Shown piece after piece: positions 18,820 through 28,687 of a stretch of 64,000 nt of DNA; within the stretch, counting starts at the first letter, position 1; each line of letters starts with the position of its first letter. A program made the translations under genes and the position numbers. The DNA is taken from contig NZ_CP097562.1 of NCBI RefSeq assembly GCF_000487995.2, positions 1,671,001-1,735,000 on the forward strand, read 5' to 3'. The DNA comes from Mucispirillum schaedleri ASF457. GTDB lineage: Bacteria > Chrysiogenota > Deferribacteres > Deferribacterales > Mucispirillaceae. The notes below the pieces were generated by a model. It was not told the origin of the DNA. It saw nothing but the letters and a program-made list of their open reading frames with translations, and did no database searches.

Positions 18820-20361
18820 ATGAAAACGCTAAGTATTGTTTATACAGTTATTGCTTTAATAGTAACATTAATATTAGCAGCAGCTACAGATTTTCATGCA
18901 GGAATAGGGGCTGTTGTAATATTTCTTCTTTCTGTAGCAATAAATGTAGCAAAAGATGCAATTTTTTACAAACAAATGAAAATATTAAATGACTATATTG
19001 ATACAGCATTGATAAGCTGTCCAGCTCAGCCTCCACAGACTGCAGGTCGTTTTACTTACATTGGTGCACATGTTCATGAATTATCCAGTAAATTATGTGC
19101 ACTAGGAGCAAATTTTAGAAATGCTCAAGTGCGAGTAGCTTCTGCTGCTGGAGATTTAGTATCAGTGCAGACAAATCTTTATGATAATGTGATGACTGTA
19201 AACCAAAGTTTAGAAACAGCAAGTGAAGAAATTTGTGATTTAAAAAATACAGCAGAACATGTAAAATCAATATGTGATGATTCTCAAAAAGCTGCTGAAT
19301 TATGCCTTGCAAAAACAAGTCAGGCAGGTACAGCTATGGAAACAAATATATTAAAAATGAAGCAGATAGAAGAAACTGTTGACTCTATTGTTGCTACAAT
19401 GGGAGATTTCGTCATTTATTCTAACGATATTAAGCAGAGTATTGGAAATATTACAGATATTGCAGACCAGACAAATCTTTTAGCATTAAATGCAGCAATT
19501 GAAGCAGCTCGTGCAGGGGAATCTGGCAGAGGGTTTGCAGTAGTTGCAGATGAGGTGAGAAAACTGGCAGAAAAAACTACATCATTTACCGCAGAAATAG
19601 AAAAAGTTGTAGATAAACTTCACTCAAGAACATCCGATATTTCAACACAGGTAAATATAAATGCCGAACAGGTAAAAGAAACTATCGGCATAACAATGGA
19701 TACTGGTGCAATAGTTATAGATATTCGTGATGAAACTAACGGTATGCTTAAAATTACAAAAAGTATTGTAAAAGCTATGAATGACCAGTATGATGGTATA
19801 GAAAATATTACAAAATCTATTGAAAAAGTATATGAAGAAAATGGTATTGCATTAAACAGAACTCTTGAAAGCCAGAAACTTGGTAACAACCTTGACAACA
19901 TTGCAGCAGAAATGAAAGAAAGTTCAAAAGGTTATTCTGCTGGAGAAGGTCAGTTTATGACATTTACTTCTTCACTTTCTGTAGGTTATAATGCAATTGA
20001 TGAGCAGCATATTAGATGGATAGATTTAATTAATGCAGTATATAGTTCTCTTTCTTCAGGTTCATCAAAAGAAAAACTTGGTAAAGTATTAAAAGATTTA
20101 GTTGACTATACTGTATGGCACTTTGGATTTGAAAATAAAATGATGACAGAGTATAATTATCCAGATAAAGAAAGCCACATGAAACTACATAAAGATTTTA
20201 TTGCTGAAATCAAAAAACTTGAAAGCAGATATGATGCGGGTGAAGATATTATGGGAGTAAATGTCCTTGAATTTTTAAAAGACTGGCTTTCTGACCATAT
20301 TATGAAAATTGATACACGACTTGGTGCCTACCTTGAATCAAAAGGTGCAAAACCGATATAA
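18820..20361 (+). CDS. Methyl-accepting chemotaxis protein with C-terminal hemerythrin domain
   Basis: 513 residues. Two closely spaced membrane spans (about 3-22 and 26-48) leave almost no periplasmic loop. The signalling hairpin tip [26 protein letters not shown] is canonical. The C-terminal 125 residues are a bacteriohemerythrin with all di-iron ligand motifs: DEQH, HFGFE, HMKLH and HIMKID. Similar fusions such as DcrH bind O2 at the hemerythrin di-iron site, so this is probably a cytoplasmic oxygen or redox sensor for aerotaxis. ATG 18820 is chosen because AAGGAG at 18807-18812 precedes it; the frame opens 24 bp earlier without such a site. Confidence 0.92.
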   Translation: MKTLSIVYTVIALIVTLILAAATDFHAGIGAVVIFLLSVAINVAKDAIFYKQMKILNDYIDTALISCPAQPPQTAGRFTYIGAHVHELSSKLCALGANFRNAQVRVASAAGDLVSVQTNLYDNVMTVNQSLETASEEICDLKNTAEHVKSICDDSQKAAELCLAKTSQAGTAMETNILKMKQIEETVDSIVATMGDFVIYSNDIKQSIGNITDIADQTNLLALNAAIEAARAGESGRGFAVVADEVRKLAEKTTSFTAEIEKVVDKLHSRTSDISTQVNINAEQVKETIGITMDTGAIVIDIRDETNGMLKITKSIVKAMNDQYDGIENITKSIEKVYEENGIALNRTLESQKLGNNLDNIAAEMKESSKGYSAGEGQFMTFTSSLSVGYNAIDEQHIRWIDLINAVYSSLSSGSSKEKLGKVLKDLVDYTVWHFGFENKMMTEYNYPDKESHMKLHKDFIAEIKKLESRYDAGEDIMGVNVLEFLKDWLSDHIMKIDTRLGAYLESKGAKPI

Positions 20362-20383
20362 AATTATAATGAAATATTTATTA

Positions 20384-20412
20384 AAAGCTGGGCTTATGCT
20401 CAGCTTTTTTTA
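20384..20412 (+). terminator. Rho-independent terminator of the hemerythrin chemoreceptor gene
   Basis: AAAGCTGGGC / GCTCAGCTTT stem (one G-U pair) with a TTAT loop, followed by a T run. Confidence 0.8.
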
Positions 20413-20456
20413 TGTCTGAATGAGAATATATTTTTTGATGTTTTCATACATTGTTT

Positions 20457-20573
20457 TACTGAGCTTAAAATATAGCGAAGTATCTAAAAAATATATACTT
20501 AAAATATATTATATGCTGTTGCAATATGTATAATTTAGATTTTTCGCCTTTAAAAATCAGGCTCAAAATGACT
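20457..20573. repeat. Palindromic repeat R2, copy c
   Basis: Left arm TACTGAGC...GCGAAGTATCTAAAA, AT-rich centre, right arm TTTAGATTTTTCGCC...AGGCTCAAAATGAC. Together with copy d it brackets R1b. Confidence 0.75.
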
Positions 20574-20629
20574 TGTAATGTTAAAACTGTATGTCAATAC
20601 TGAGTTTGAAATATATCAAAGTATTTTAA

Positions 20630-20855
20630 TTTATCCTTTATTAAAAAATACTGTCCAGCTGCTGACTTGTAATTCTATCACTACTTGCTCGTAAAGTCCT
20701 TGCATCGCAAAAACGGGGTCTTGCCCATATTAATGGCAAGCCGTTTTCTATACTCGGAGCGGAGCATAGCAAAAAACGCTCACCCTGTATTTTTTAAATC
20801 ATACTCTGCTAAAATAAGTTCGGCTATCGCTTACTTTCAGACAGGACTTCCTGCT
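20630..20855. repeat. Dispersed repeat R1, copy b
   Basis: Second copy of the repeat at 8830-9070, including the CTTGCCCATATTAATGGCAAG hairpin and TATACTCGGAGCGGAGC. The 3' half is more diverged. It lies between R2 copies c and d, so the 20362-21028 interval (667 bp) is a terminator plus R2-R1-R2. Confidence 0.7.
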
Positions 20856-20865
20856 TCTTTCTATG

Positions 20866-20977
20866 TCATACTGAGCCTTTGGCGAAGTATCTAAAAATAT
20901 ATACTTAAAATATATTATGTGCTGTTGTAATATGTATAATTTAGATTTTTCGCCTATAAAATTAGGTTTAAAATGAC
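20866..20977. repeat. Palindromic repeat R2, copy d (best-preserved left arm)
   Basis: TCATACTGAGCCTTTGGCG... and ...TTTTTCGCCTATAAAATTAG can fold into one long hairpin. The inner arms GGCGAAGTATCTAAA and TTTAGATTTTTCGCC pair at 13 of 15 positions. Confidence 0.75.
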
Positions 20978-21028
20978 TGTTGTAATACAAAATTTTTAGG
21001 TGAATCCACTTTTTAAAACATTATCTAA

Positions 21029-21811
21029 TCATTTTGATTTGCAGTAATTTTTTAATTGTTCCATATCCAATACAAAATCATTAAGATTATCTTTTGATGC
21101 TTTTTCTGTTTCTACAGAAATAACTGAATTTTCTGGAATAAGCGAAAAAAGCACATTAAAGTCAAAACTGCCTTTGCCTATATTATAATGCTTATCTATT
21201 TTGCCGTTTATTTCACCATCGCTTATATGAAACATATATGGCTTTAAACTTATAAATTCTTTTAAAAAAGATACATAATCAATATTTAAACTGTTTGCTG
21301 CACATATTCCATGACCTATATCTAAACATAAGCCTGCACCGCTTTCCTGCATAATATATTCTATCTGCTCAGGATTATATCCAACACAAACATCATATAA
21401 TGAAAGAGCTGATGTTTCTACTGCCACATGATACGGCTTATTTTCTATTAAAATTCTTTCATCATTAATCATTCTTATCTGGCGGGCAGTCTGCCTGTAA
21501 TCTCCTTTTATACCCGGATGAAATATTATTTTATCAGCATTAAGATAGTCTGCATATTTTAATGCTTCATAAGCAAGTTTTATATTGTCATTCAGCTTTT
21601 CTTCACATGAAAAATCTATACCGTGCATAAAATGGGGTGCATGGATAATGTATGGAATATTTAATGATTTCCATAACTCTGCATATTCATCAAAAGATGA
21701 TGGGATAGCATAAAGCTCTATATAGTCATAGATATTTTCATCATAAAGTTTTTTTGCAGTATCTATATAGTTTTCATTTACAGACCAGAGCTTTAATCCA
21801 AACTTATACAT
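21029..21811 (-). CDS. Sugar phosphate isomerase/epimerase-like TIM-barrel protein
   Basis: 260 residues of the AP-endonuclease-2/xylose isomerase-like TIM-barrel family. Metal-site motifs appear in order: HAPHF, IIFHPG, IENK, CLDIGHG, MFHISDG, HYNIGKG and VETEK. These match the endonuclease IV-like His/Glu/Asp ligand pattern. Substrate cannot be deduced; the family includes sugar isomerases, inosose dehydratases and nucleases. It starts 5 bp downstream of glmS and is probably co-transcribed with pyrG-glmS, which may hint at amino-sugar metabolism. Confidence 0.75.
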   Translation of the reverse strand: MYKFGLKLWSVNENYIDTAKKLYDENIYDYIELYAIPSSFDEYAELWKSLNIPYIIHAPHFMHGIDFSCEEKLNDNIKLAYEALKYADYLNADKIIFHPGIKGDYRQTARQIRMINDERILIENKPYHVAVETSALSLYDVCVGYNPEQIEYIMQESGAGLCLDIGHGICAANSLNIDYVSFLKEFISLKPYMFHISDGEINGKIDKHYNIGKGSFDFNVLFSLIPENSVISVETEKASKDNLNDFVLDMEQLKNYCKSK

Positions 21812-21816
21812 AACTA

Positions 21817-23655
21817 TTATTCCACAGTAACACTTTTTGCCAGATTTCTTGGCTGGTCTATTTCTCTGTTATTAAGCTTTGCTATGTGGTATGCAAAAAG
21901 CTGCAGTGCGATAACTGATAAAAACGGGAATAAATGGTCTTCCACATTAGGAAGCACTATTACATCTTCCACTCTGTTATCTAATAGTTTAAAGCCTTTT
22001 TCATCAGTTACTGCTAATGCTTTTGCTCCCCTTGCCATAACTTCTTCACAGGCATTTACCATTTTATCAAACAGGCTGTCTGCAGGCATAATGCTGATAA
22101 CTGGCATTTCTGCATTAATTAATGCAATAGGTCCATGTTTGATTTCTCCTGCAGGGAAACCTTCTGCCTGCAGGTATGTGATTTCTTTTAATTTCAATGC
22201 ACCTTCTAATGCAATAGGATAGTTTACATTTCTGCCTAAAAATACAAATGTTTTCTGCTGATAATATTTTTCTGCAAGTTTTGAAATATAAGCATCTGCA
22301 GAAACTGCTGTTTCTACTGCAACTGGAAGTTTTGCTAGTTCATTAAGAAGTTTATCTTTTTTCTGTTCATTTATACTGCCTGCTGCATCTGCAATTAATA
22401 CTGCCAAAGAAAATAATGCTGCAAGCTGTGCAGTAAATGCTTTTGTTGATGCAACACTTATTTCTGAACCGCATTTTGTATAAAAGGTATGGTCGCTCAT
22501 TCTTGCAAGTGTTGAGCCAAACACATTACATATTGATACTGTTTTAAATCCTGCTGCACGAGCTTTTTCTAAAGCTGATACAGTATCTGCTGTTTCGCCG
22601 CTCTGGCTTACAAATACTGCTAATGTTTCATCTGGCATTGCTGCCTTTCTGTATTTATATTCTGAAGCATATTCCGCCTGACATGGAATATTACAGAATT
22701 CTTCTATCCAGTATTTTGCAACCATTGTTGCATGATATGCTGTGCCACAGCCTATCATTAAAATATTTCTTATATTTTTAAGCTCATCTTTTGTTATACC
22801 AAAAGCTGTGTTTATATCATGCAGCACTGCTTCTATTGTGCTTCTGACTGTTACAGGCTGCTCATTAATCTCTTTAAGCATATAATGCTCATATCCGTTT
22901 TTGCTTGTCCCATCTATTCCATGCTCTAATTCTACTATATTATAGTATTTTTCATGTAAATTATTATCATATATTTTTATTTCATTTTCTTTTAATGCTG
23001 CTATATCATAGTCATCTAAATATATGGCATGCCTTGTCCACTGGTTAAATGCAGAAACATCTGAGCCTAAAAAGTTTTCATTATCCCCTGCACCGCATAC
23101 AAGGGGGCTTTTTACACGGCTTCCTATTATCATACCAGAAGCTTTTTTCCACAGTATGCCAACAGCATAGCTGCCTTCTAATTTTTTAGTAACATCTGCT
23201 GCTGCCTGTAAAAATCTTTCTTCATAATTACTGTCAACTGTTTTTAATTCTTCTTCTAACAGGTGAACAATAACTTCTGTATCTGTTTCTGATTTAAATG
23301 TATGTCCCTTCTTTAATAATTCTTCTTTTAATGACTGATAATTTTCTATTATACCATTATGAACAACTACTATATTGCCTGTGCAGTCTGTATGTGGGTG
23401 AGAATTACATGTGGTAGGCTTGCCGTGAGTTGCCCATCTTGTGTGAGCTATACCTGTTGTGCCTGTTAAAGTGCAGTTTGATGCTTCACTTTCTAATACT
23501 GCCACTTTGCCTACGGATTTAACTATTTTTATACCATCTTTTTCTTCAACCGCCAGACCTGCAGAATCATATCCCCTGTATTCTAATGCTTTTAAACCTG
23601 ATATTAATACTGCTGAGCTTGCTTTATTACCTGTGTAGCCAACTATTCCGCACAT
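21817..23655 (-). CDS. glmS: Glutamine-fructose-6-phosphate aminotransferase (isomerizing)
   Basis: 612 residues. The N-terminal nucleophile glutaminase begins MCGIVGYTG with Cys directly after the initiator Met. Two SIS domains follow (CGTAYHATMVAKYW and the SQSGETADTVSAL phosphosugar loop) and the C-terminus is NLAKSVTVE. GlmS makes glucosamine-6-phosphate for peptidoglycan and LPS. It begins 21 bp after pyrG, leaving no room for a glmS ribozyme, so control must be at the operon level or by protein. Confidence 0.97.
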   Translation of the reverse strand: MCGIVGYTGNKASSAVLISGLKALEYRGYDSAGLAVEEKDGIKIVKSVGKVAVLESEASNCTLTGTTGIAHTRWATHGKPTTCNSHPHTDCTGNIVVVHNGIIENYQSLKEELLKKGHTFKSETDTEVIVHLLEEELKTVDSNYEERFLQAAADVTKKLEGSYAVGILWKKASGMIIGSRVKSPLVCGAGDNENFLGSDVSAFNQWTRHAIYLDDYDIAALKENEIKIYDNNLHEKYYNIVELEHGIDGTSKNGYEHYMLKEINEQPVTVRSTIEAVLHDINTAFGITKDELKNIRNILMIGCGTAYHATMVAKYWIEEFCNIPCQAEYASEYKYRKAAMPDETLAVFVSQSGETADTVSALEKARAAGFKTVSICNVFGSTLARMSDHTFYTKCGSEISVASTKAFTAQLAALFSLAVLIADAAGSINEQKKDKLLNELAKLPVAVETAVSADAYISKLAEKYYQQKTFVFLGRNVNYPIALEGALKLKEITYLQAEGFPAGEIKHGPIALINAEMPVISIMPADSLFDKMVNACEEVMARGAKALAVTDEKGFKLLDNRVEDVIVLPNVEDHLFPFLSVIALQLFAYHIAKLNNREIDQPRNLAKSVTVE

Positions 23656-23676
23656 AATCTATACCTCATATACTTA

Positions 23677-25251
23677 TTACCTGTGATTTTTAACACATGC
23701 TTCAACAAAGCCTGCAAAAACAGGGTGTGGTTTATCAATACTTGATGTAAACTCTGGATGAAACTGGCAGCCAATAAAAAACGGATGGTTTTCTATTTCT
23801 ACAATTTCTGGAAGATTGTCATGAAAAGCAGATATTTTGAGACCAGCTTTTTCAAGCTTTTCAGCATATGCTGGATTAAATTCATATCTATGCCTGTGCC
23901 TTTCTACTATATCTTCCCTGCCATACAGTTTATAAGCAAGGGTATTTTTTTTGATTTTTGCACTGTATTCACCAACACGCTGAGTGCCGCCTATATTTAC
24001 AATTGTTTTCTGATTATTAAGCATTGCAATAACCTGCTCTTTTGCATTATTATCAAATTCGCCGGATGCAGCATCCTTTATGCCTGCCAAGTTTCTTGCA
24101 GCCTCTATTACTGCACACTGCATACCTAAGCATATACCAAAGAATGGTATATTATTTTCCCTTGCATAAGTGATTGCAGAAATTTTGCCTTCTACTCCCC
24201 TGTAACCATAGCCGCCGGGGATAAGAATGCCGTCAAAGCCTTTTATTTTATTAATTAAATCAGTGTCTTCTGCTTCAAAATATACATCTTCTACCTTTAC
24301 TCCCTGATGAAGTCCTGCAAGGTATAATGATTCTGCAATGGATTTATAAGCGTCTTTCATACCTGTATATTTACCAATAACAGCTATGCGGGTAGTTTTA
24401 GTTAATTCCTTTTTTATTATATCAAACCAAGATGTATCAAACTCTTTTTTAGGTGTAAGATTAAGGATTTTCATAACAAGTTTATCTATTCCCTGCTTAT
24501 AAAATGCTTCTGGTATTTGATAAATTGACTGGCAGTCTGTAGCTTCCATAACTGCTTCTTTTCTAACATTGCAGAAAAGAGCTATTTTTTTCTTAACATC
24601 ATCGTCTAAATGTTTTTCGCTTCGGCAGATAATCATATCCGGCATAATTCCCAATTCTCTAAGTTTAGCAACAGAATGCTGAGTTGGTTTAGTTTTAAGC
24701 TCCATAGCTGCTCCTATAAAAGGAACAAGAGTTAAATGTATATGCAGTGCATTCCCTTTACCTTTTTCAAGAGTAAACTGTCTGATAGCTTCTAGAAAAG
24801 GCAGCCCTTCAATATCGCCAACTGTGCCGCCTATTTCTATTAAAGCAATATCAACTTTGCCTTCAAATTTATTGATACGGTTTTTTATTTCATCAGTAAT
24901 ATGTGGAATAACCTGAACAGTATTACCGTTATACTGTCCCTTTATTTCTTTTTCTATTACTGTTTTATATATATCACCTGATGTATTAGTATTATCCTTA
25001 GTAGTTTTCATTCCAAGAAAGCGTTCATAGTAGCCTAAGTCTAAGTCAGTTTCAGCACCATCTGAAGCAACATATACTTCTCCATGTTGATAAGGGTTCA
25101 TTGTGCCCGGGTCCACATTAAAATATGGGTCAAATTTAGCCATAGCAGCACTAAACCCGTTAAGCTGTAACAGCTTTCCAATACTGGCACCAGATACTCC
25201 CTTGCCTAGTGAACTGGCAACACCACCTGTAACAAATATCCATTTAGTCAT
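23677..25251 (-). CDS. pyrG: CTP synthase
   Basis: 524 residues. The amidoligase domain starts KWIFVTGGVASSLGKG (P-loop) and includes the GEVYVASDGAETDLDLG motif. The C-terminal class I glutaminase domain has GICLGMQCAV (nucleophile Cys) and the HPEFTS catalytic His-Glu. It converts UTP to CTP using glutamine. It heads a minus-strand operon with glmS, both glutamine amidotransferases, and is divergent from guaA, a third one. Confidence 0.97.
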   Translation of the reverse strand: MTKWIFVTGGVASSLGKGVSGASIGKLLQLNGFSAAMAKFDPYFNVDPGTMNPYQHGEVYVASDGAETDLDLGYYERFLGMKTTKDNTNTSGDIYKTVIEKEIKGQYNGNTVQVIPHITDEIKNRINKFEGKVDIALIEIGGTVGDIEGLPFLEAIRQFTLEKGKGNALHIHLTLVPFIGAAMELKTKPTQHSVAKLRELGIMPDMIICRSEKHLDDDVKKKIALFCNVRKEAVMEATDCQSIYQIPEAFYKQGIDKLVMKILNLTPKKEFDTSWFDIIKKELTKTTRIAVIGKYTGMKDAYKSIAESLYLAGLHQGVKVEDVYFEAEDTDLINKIKGFDGILIPGGYGYRGVEGKISAITYARENNIPFFGICLGMQCAVIEAARNLAGIKDAASGEFDNNAKEQVIAMLNNQKTIVNIGGTQRVGEYSAKIKKNTLAYKLYGREDIVERHRHRYEFNPAYAEKLEKAGLKISAFHDNLPEIVEIENHPFFIGCQFHPEFTSSIDKPHPVFAGFVEACVKNHR

Positions 25252-25374
25252 AAATGTTTGTTTCCTCTATTTAAAATCATAATTATCTAATCACCATAAC
25301 ATATATATAAATTTTCTTCAAATAATAATTTTAGCAAATAGTTAAATATTTTTAATGCAAAAAAAATATAAATT

Positions 25375-25383
25375 TGTTATACT
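25375..25383 (+). promoter_or_regulatory. Predicted extended -10 promoter of guaA
   Basis: TGTTATACT (TG-N-TATACT) with only a weak -35. Transcription from near 25390 would exclude the upstream part of the open frame, supporting the guaA start at 25430. Confidence 0.45.
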
Positions 25384-25429
25384 GTTTTATCCAGCATTAA
25401 TGCTGTATTGTTTGGAGTTTAAAACTATT

Positions 25430-26968
25430 ATGGATTTAGAAAAAATACTTATTCTTGATTTTGGCGGCCAGTATAGCAAACTGATTGCCAGAAGAACAAG
25501 GGAATGTGGTGTATTCAGCGAAATATTAAGCTATACATCAAGTCCTGAGCGTATTATGGAAAAAGGGTATAAAGCCATTATTCTTTCAGGTGGTCCTGCA
25601 AGTGTGTATGAAGCTAATGCACCACAGTGCGATAAAGCAATATTTGATATGGGTTTACCTGTTCTTGGTATATGCTATGGTGCTCAGCTTATGGCAAATT
25701 TACTTGACGGCTATGTAGAAAAAAGCGGCTCACCTGAATACGGCTCTACTATGGTGCAGGTTGATAAAAAAGCTGCACTTTTTGCATCACCTAATGTGGA
25801 AGATGTTACTGCTACATGGATGAGCCATACTGATTATATTAAAACTGTCCCATATGGATTTAATATTACAGCAAAAACTGAAAACTGCCCTGTGGCTGCT
25901 ATGGAAAATAACAGCAGAAAACTTTATGCAGTGCAGTTTCATCCAGAAGTAACCAACTCTATCCATGGTATGGATATGCTTAAAACATTCCTTTTTGATA
26001 TATGCGGATTTAAAGGTAACTGGAAAATGTCATCATTTATAGATGATGCTGTTGCTAAAATTAAAGAAAAAGCAGGAAATGGCAAAGCATTATGTGCATT
26101 AAGCGGCGGTGTAGATTCTTCTGTTGCTGCTCTTTTAGTTCAGAAAGCTATTGGCGATAGATTAACCTGTGTATTTGTTGACCATGGACTTTTAAGAAAA
26201 AATGAAGGGGATGAAGTAGAAGCAGTCTTTTCTAAATTTGGTTTAAATCTTATAAGAGTTAATGCGGGAGAAAGATTTTTAGCAAAACTTAAAGATGTAG
26301 AAGACCCTGAGCAGAAACGAAAAATTATTGGCAGTGAATTTATTGCAGTTTTTGAAGAAGAAGCAAAAAAACTTGGCTCTGTAGATTATCTTGTGCAGGG
26401 CACAATTTACCCTGATGTTATAGAAAGCGGTGCAGGAAGCTCTGCTATGATTAAAAGCCACCATAATGTTGGCGGACTGCCAGAAACTATGGATTTTAAA
26501 GGGCTTATTGAGCCATTAAGAGAGCTTTTTAAAGATGAAGTCCGCAAAGTAGGTCTTGATTTAGGGCTTCCAGAAAACCTTGTTATGAGACAGCCTTTTC
26601 CCGGACCTGGATTAGGGGTTAGAATTATAGGCAAAATCACTGCTGAAAAAGTTGCAATATTGCAGGATGCAGATGCTGTTTTTAGAGAAGAAATCGCTGC
26701 AGCAGGGCTTGATAGAGAAATAAGCCAGTATTTTGCAGCGTTAACAGATATGCGTTCTGTTGGTGTTATGGGTGATTCTAGAACATATTATTATACTGTT
26801 GGACTTCGTGCCGTTATCACATCAGACTTTATGACTGCAGAGTGGGCAAGAATACCACATGAAGTGCTTGCAAAAACTTCTAACAGAATTGTAAATGAAG
26901 TCCATGGTATTAACAGAGTAGTCTATGATATTACTACTAAACCACCTGCAACTGTTGAGTGGTTATAA
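25430..26968 (+). CDS. guaA: GMP synthase (glutamine-hydrolysing)
   Basis: 512 residues, the usual length. The glutaminase domain has [22 protein letters not shown] (nucleophile Cys) and FHPEV. The ATP pyrophosphatase P-loop is [12 protein letters not shown], and the C-terminal dimerisation domain ends [11 protein letters not shown]. It makes GMP from XMP. The frame is open for 75 bp further upstream, but that part overlaps the predicted -10 element, and [13 protein letters not shown] fits the family start. Followed closely by lpxI. Confidence 0.96.
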   Translation: MDLEKILILDFGGQYSKLIARRTRECGVFSEILSYTSSPERIMEKGYKAIILSGGPASVYEANAPQCDKAIFDMGLPVLGICYGAQLMANLLDGYVEKSGSPEYGSTMVQVDKKAALFASPNVEDVTATWMSHTDYIKTVPYGFNITAKTENCPVAAMENNSRKLYAVQFHPEVTNSIHGMDMLKTFLFDICGFKGNWKMSSFIDDAVAKIKEKAGNGKALCALSGGVDSSVAALLVQKAIGDRLTCVFVDHGLLRKNEGDEVEAVFSKFGLNLIRVNAGERFLAKLKDVEDPEQKRKIIGSEFIAVFEEEAKKLGSVDYLVQGTIYPDVIESGAGSSAMIKSHHNVGGLPETMDFKGLIEPLRELFKDEVRKVGLDLGLPENLVMRQPFPGPGLGVRIIGKITAEKVAILQDADAVFREEIAAAGLDREISQYFAALTDMRSVGVMGDSRTYYYTVGLRAVITSDFMTAEWARIPHEVLAKTSNRIVNEVHGINRVVYDITTKPPATVEWL

Positions 26969-27003
26969 ATATTTCAAATCATTTTTATTTAATGGATATG
27001 ATT

Positions 27004-27831
27004 ATGACTAAAAGGCATGTTGCAATTATTGCAGGTTATGGTTCATTACCATTAATTGGTGCTAAATATGTTAAAGAAAAAGGTGACGAGCTTTTAATTA
27101 TAGCTTTAAAAGAAAGCTGCACATTAAATGAAGAGTTAAAACAGATTGCTGATTACTACTATGAATTTAGTGTAGGACTTGCAGGCAAAATGTTAAAAAC
27201 ATTAAAAAAACATAAAATAACACATGCTCTGCTTTCTGGTAAAGTGGAAATTAAACTGCTGCACAGCACACGGTTTGATTTAAAAGCACTGCTTATACTT
27301 GCAAAAATAACTTTTAAAAGCACTGATTCTATTAATTTTGCTATTATAAATGAATTAAAAAAAATAAATATTGATATGCTCTCTCAGAAAGAAGTATATG
27401 CTTCTATTATTCCAAAAAGTATGCAGTTTACTGATAAATCTTACTGCGAAGCAGGGCTTAAAGAGACTGTAAAAGAAGGTTTTTTATTTGCAAAACATAT
27501 TGGTGCTCTTGATTTAGGTCAGTCAATTGTAATAAGCAGGCAGGGTATACTTGCAGTAGAAAGTGCTGAAGGGACAGATATTACTTTTGCAAGGGGGTCA
27601 AGCCTTGCAAAAGGCGAAGCTCTGTGCATAAAAACTGGAAAAGCATATCAAGATGAAAGGTTTGATTTGCCTACTGTTGGGCTTGATACATTAAAAAATA
27701 TTGCAGAAAATGGTGGACTTGGGCTTATTATGGAAAGCGGAGAAACAATAGTTGTGGATATGGATAAATGTGTAGAGTATGCAAAAGAAAAAGGGTTGAT
27801 TTTTTCAGCTGTAAGTAAAGATGAACTGTAA
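27004..27831 (+). CDS. lpxI: UDP-2,3-diacylglucosamine diphosphatase LpxI
   Basis: 275 residues of the DUF1009/LpxI family. N-terminal MTKRHVAIIAGYGSLPL; C-terminal domain with RQGILAVESAEGTD and LPTVGLDTLKNIAENGGLG-type motifs. LpxI hydrolyses UDP-2,3-diacylglucosamine to lipid X in lipid A synthesis, replacing LpxH in alpha-proteobacteria and several other phyla. Its presence argues for an LPS outer membrane. Three in-frame ATGs occur at 26992, 26998 and 27004; I prefer 27004 because homologues start directly before the IIAG strand. Confidence 0.9.
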   Translation: MTKRHVAIIAGYGSLPLIGAKYVKEKGDELLIIALKESCTLNEELKQIADYYYEFSVGLAGKMLKTLKKHKITHALLSGKVEIKLLHSTRFDLKALLILAKITFKSTDSINFAIINELKKINIDMLSQKEVYASIIPKSMQFTDKSYCEAGLKETVKEGFLFAKHIGALDLGQSIVISRQGILAVESAEGTDITFARGSSLAKGEALCIKTGKAYQDERFDLPTVGLDTLKNIAENGGLGLIMESGETIVVDMDKCVEYAKEKGLIFSAVSKDEL

Positions 27832-27835
27832 TTTT

Positions 27836-28285
27836 TTATTCTGCTATTTTCATATACCACCTGCCATTTGCAAGTTTTAAAGGGATAACTGCATATTTTT
27901 CCCCTAGCTTTACATCTGCATAATATGTAGTATCATCTATTTTTTCCATACTTATAAACTCCATATCTTTATCACCTAATATAATCTTAAAACTGCCATA
28001 TAAATATTCTTCTGAGCTTAAATTATCAGGTGTAATATTATCCTTATTCAAAGCATAAGACATTATATTAAACAAATCATAATTATCAATATTTGCAGCC
28101 ATATAACTAGAAACAGTATATCTTTCTTCAGGCAGCACCATATTCCAGAAAGCTGGTATATCACCATTATTATAAAATTCTATAATTTCATTTACTGCAT
28201 GTTCTGGGGAGTTTTTATTAGAACAGCCTGAAACAATAAGAAACTGTGTAATTAAAAGAAAACATAAAAATAATTTTTTATACAT
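27836..28285 (-). CDS. Small lipoprotein, DUF4878/NTF2-like
   Basis: 149 residues with a signal peptide and lipobox VSGC at residues 18-21. The following AVNEIIEFYNNGDIPAFWNMV pattern suggests a DUF4878/NTF2-like cone fold, which often carries lipoprotein domains. It is convergent with lpxI with only 4 bp between stops. No function can be assigned. Confidence 0.65.
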   Translation of the reverse strand: MYKKLFLCFLLITQFLIVSGCSNKNSPEHAVNEIIEFYNNGDIPAFWNMVLPEERYTVSSYMAANIDNYDLFNIMSYALNKDNITPDNLSSEEYLYGSFKIILGDKDMEFISMEKIDDTTYYADVKLGEKYAVIPLKLANGRWYMKIAE

Positions 28286-28330
28286 ATTTATATCCTGCCT
28301 TAATATATAATTTCAAATTTAAAAAATACA

Positions 28331-28489
28331 GGTAAATTCTAAAAATGATTTTAGAAAATTGAATAAATAAAAAAGTGGTTGTTAAAACTCTTTAAATAAA
28401 AGAATATTTTCAGCTAAAAAATAAAATAAATTAGCTTTCAGCCACTGATATATACTATACTAAAAAAAGCAAATAATAAACACTTAAAT
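28331..28489 (+). mobile_element. Remnant of the left end of an IS30-family element
   Basis: GGTAAATTCTAAAAATGATT, then AAAAAGTGGTTGTTAAAACTC, later TACTATACTAAAAAAAG and AATAAACACTTAAAT. These follow the same order as the left ends of the IS30-family copies at 35666 and 37235, up to about codon 15 of the transposase. The rest of the element is gone. Confidence 0.75.
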
Positions 28490-28570
28490 CTAAATATAAT
28501 ATGGCAGATAAAAAGACATTAAATAATAAAAATAAGAAAAAACACAAACAGTAGAAGCATAAAAGATGGC

Positions 28571-28649
28571 TCATCCTGAGCCTAAAAGGCGAAGTATCTA
28601 AAAATATAGATAATTTAAATATATCATACACTATTACAATATATATAAT
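28571..28649. repeat. Palindromic repeat R2, copy e, left half
   Basis: TCATCCTGAGCCTAAAAGGC...GAAGTATCTAAA up to ATATAAT, where the IS3-family element begins. The right half resumes at 30102. Confidence 0.8.
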
Positions 28650-28687
28650 TGAACTTACCCAAAAAAGTTGGACGAGCCATATAAGGA

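Noticed and set aside
23656-23676. Possible glmS ribozyme upstream of glmS
   Set aside because: Only 21 bp separate glmS from pyrG; no room for a ribozyme.
28490-28570. Lys-rich small frame after the IS30 remnant
   Set aside because: Very AT-rich low-complexity sequence without a ribosome site.
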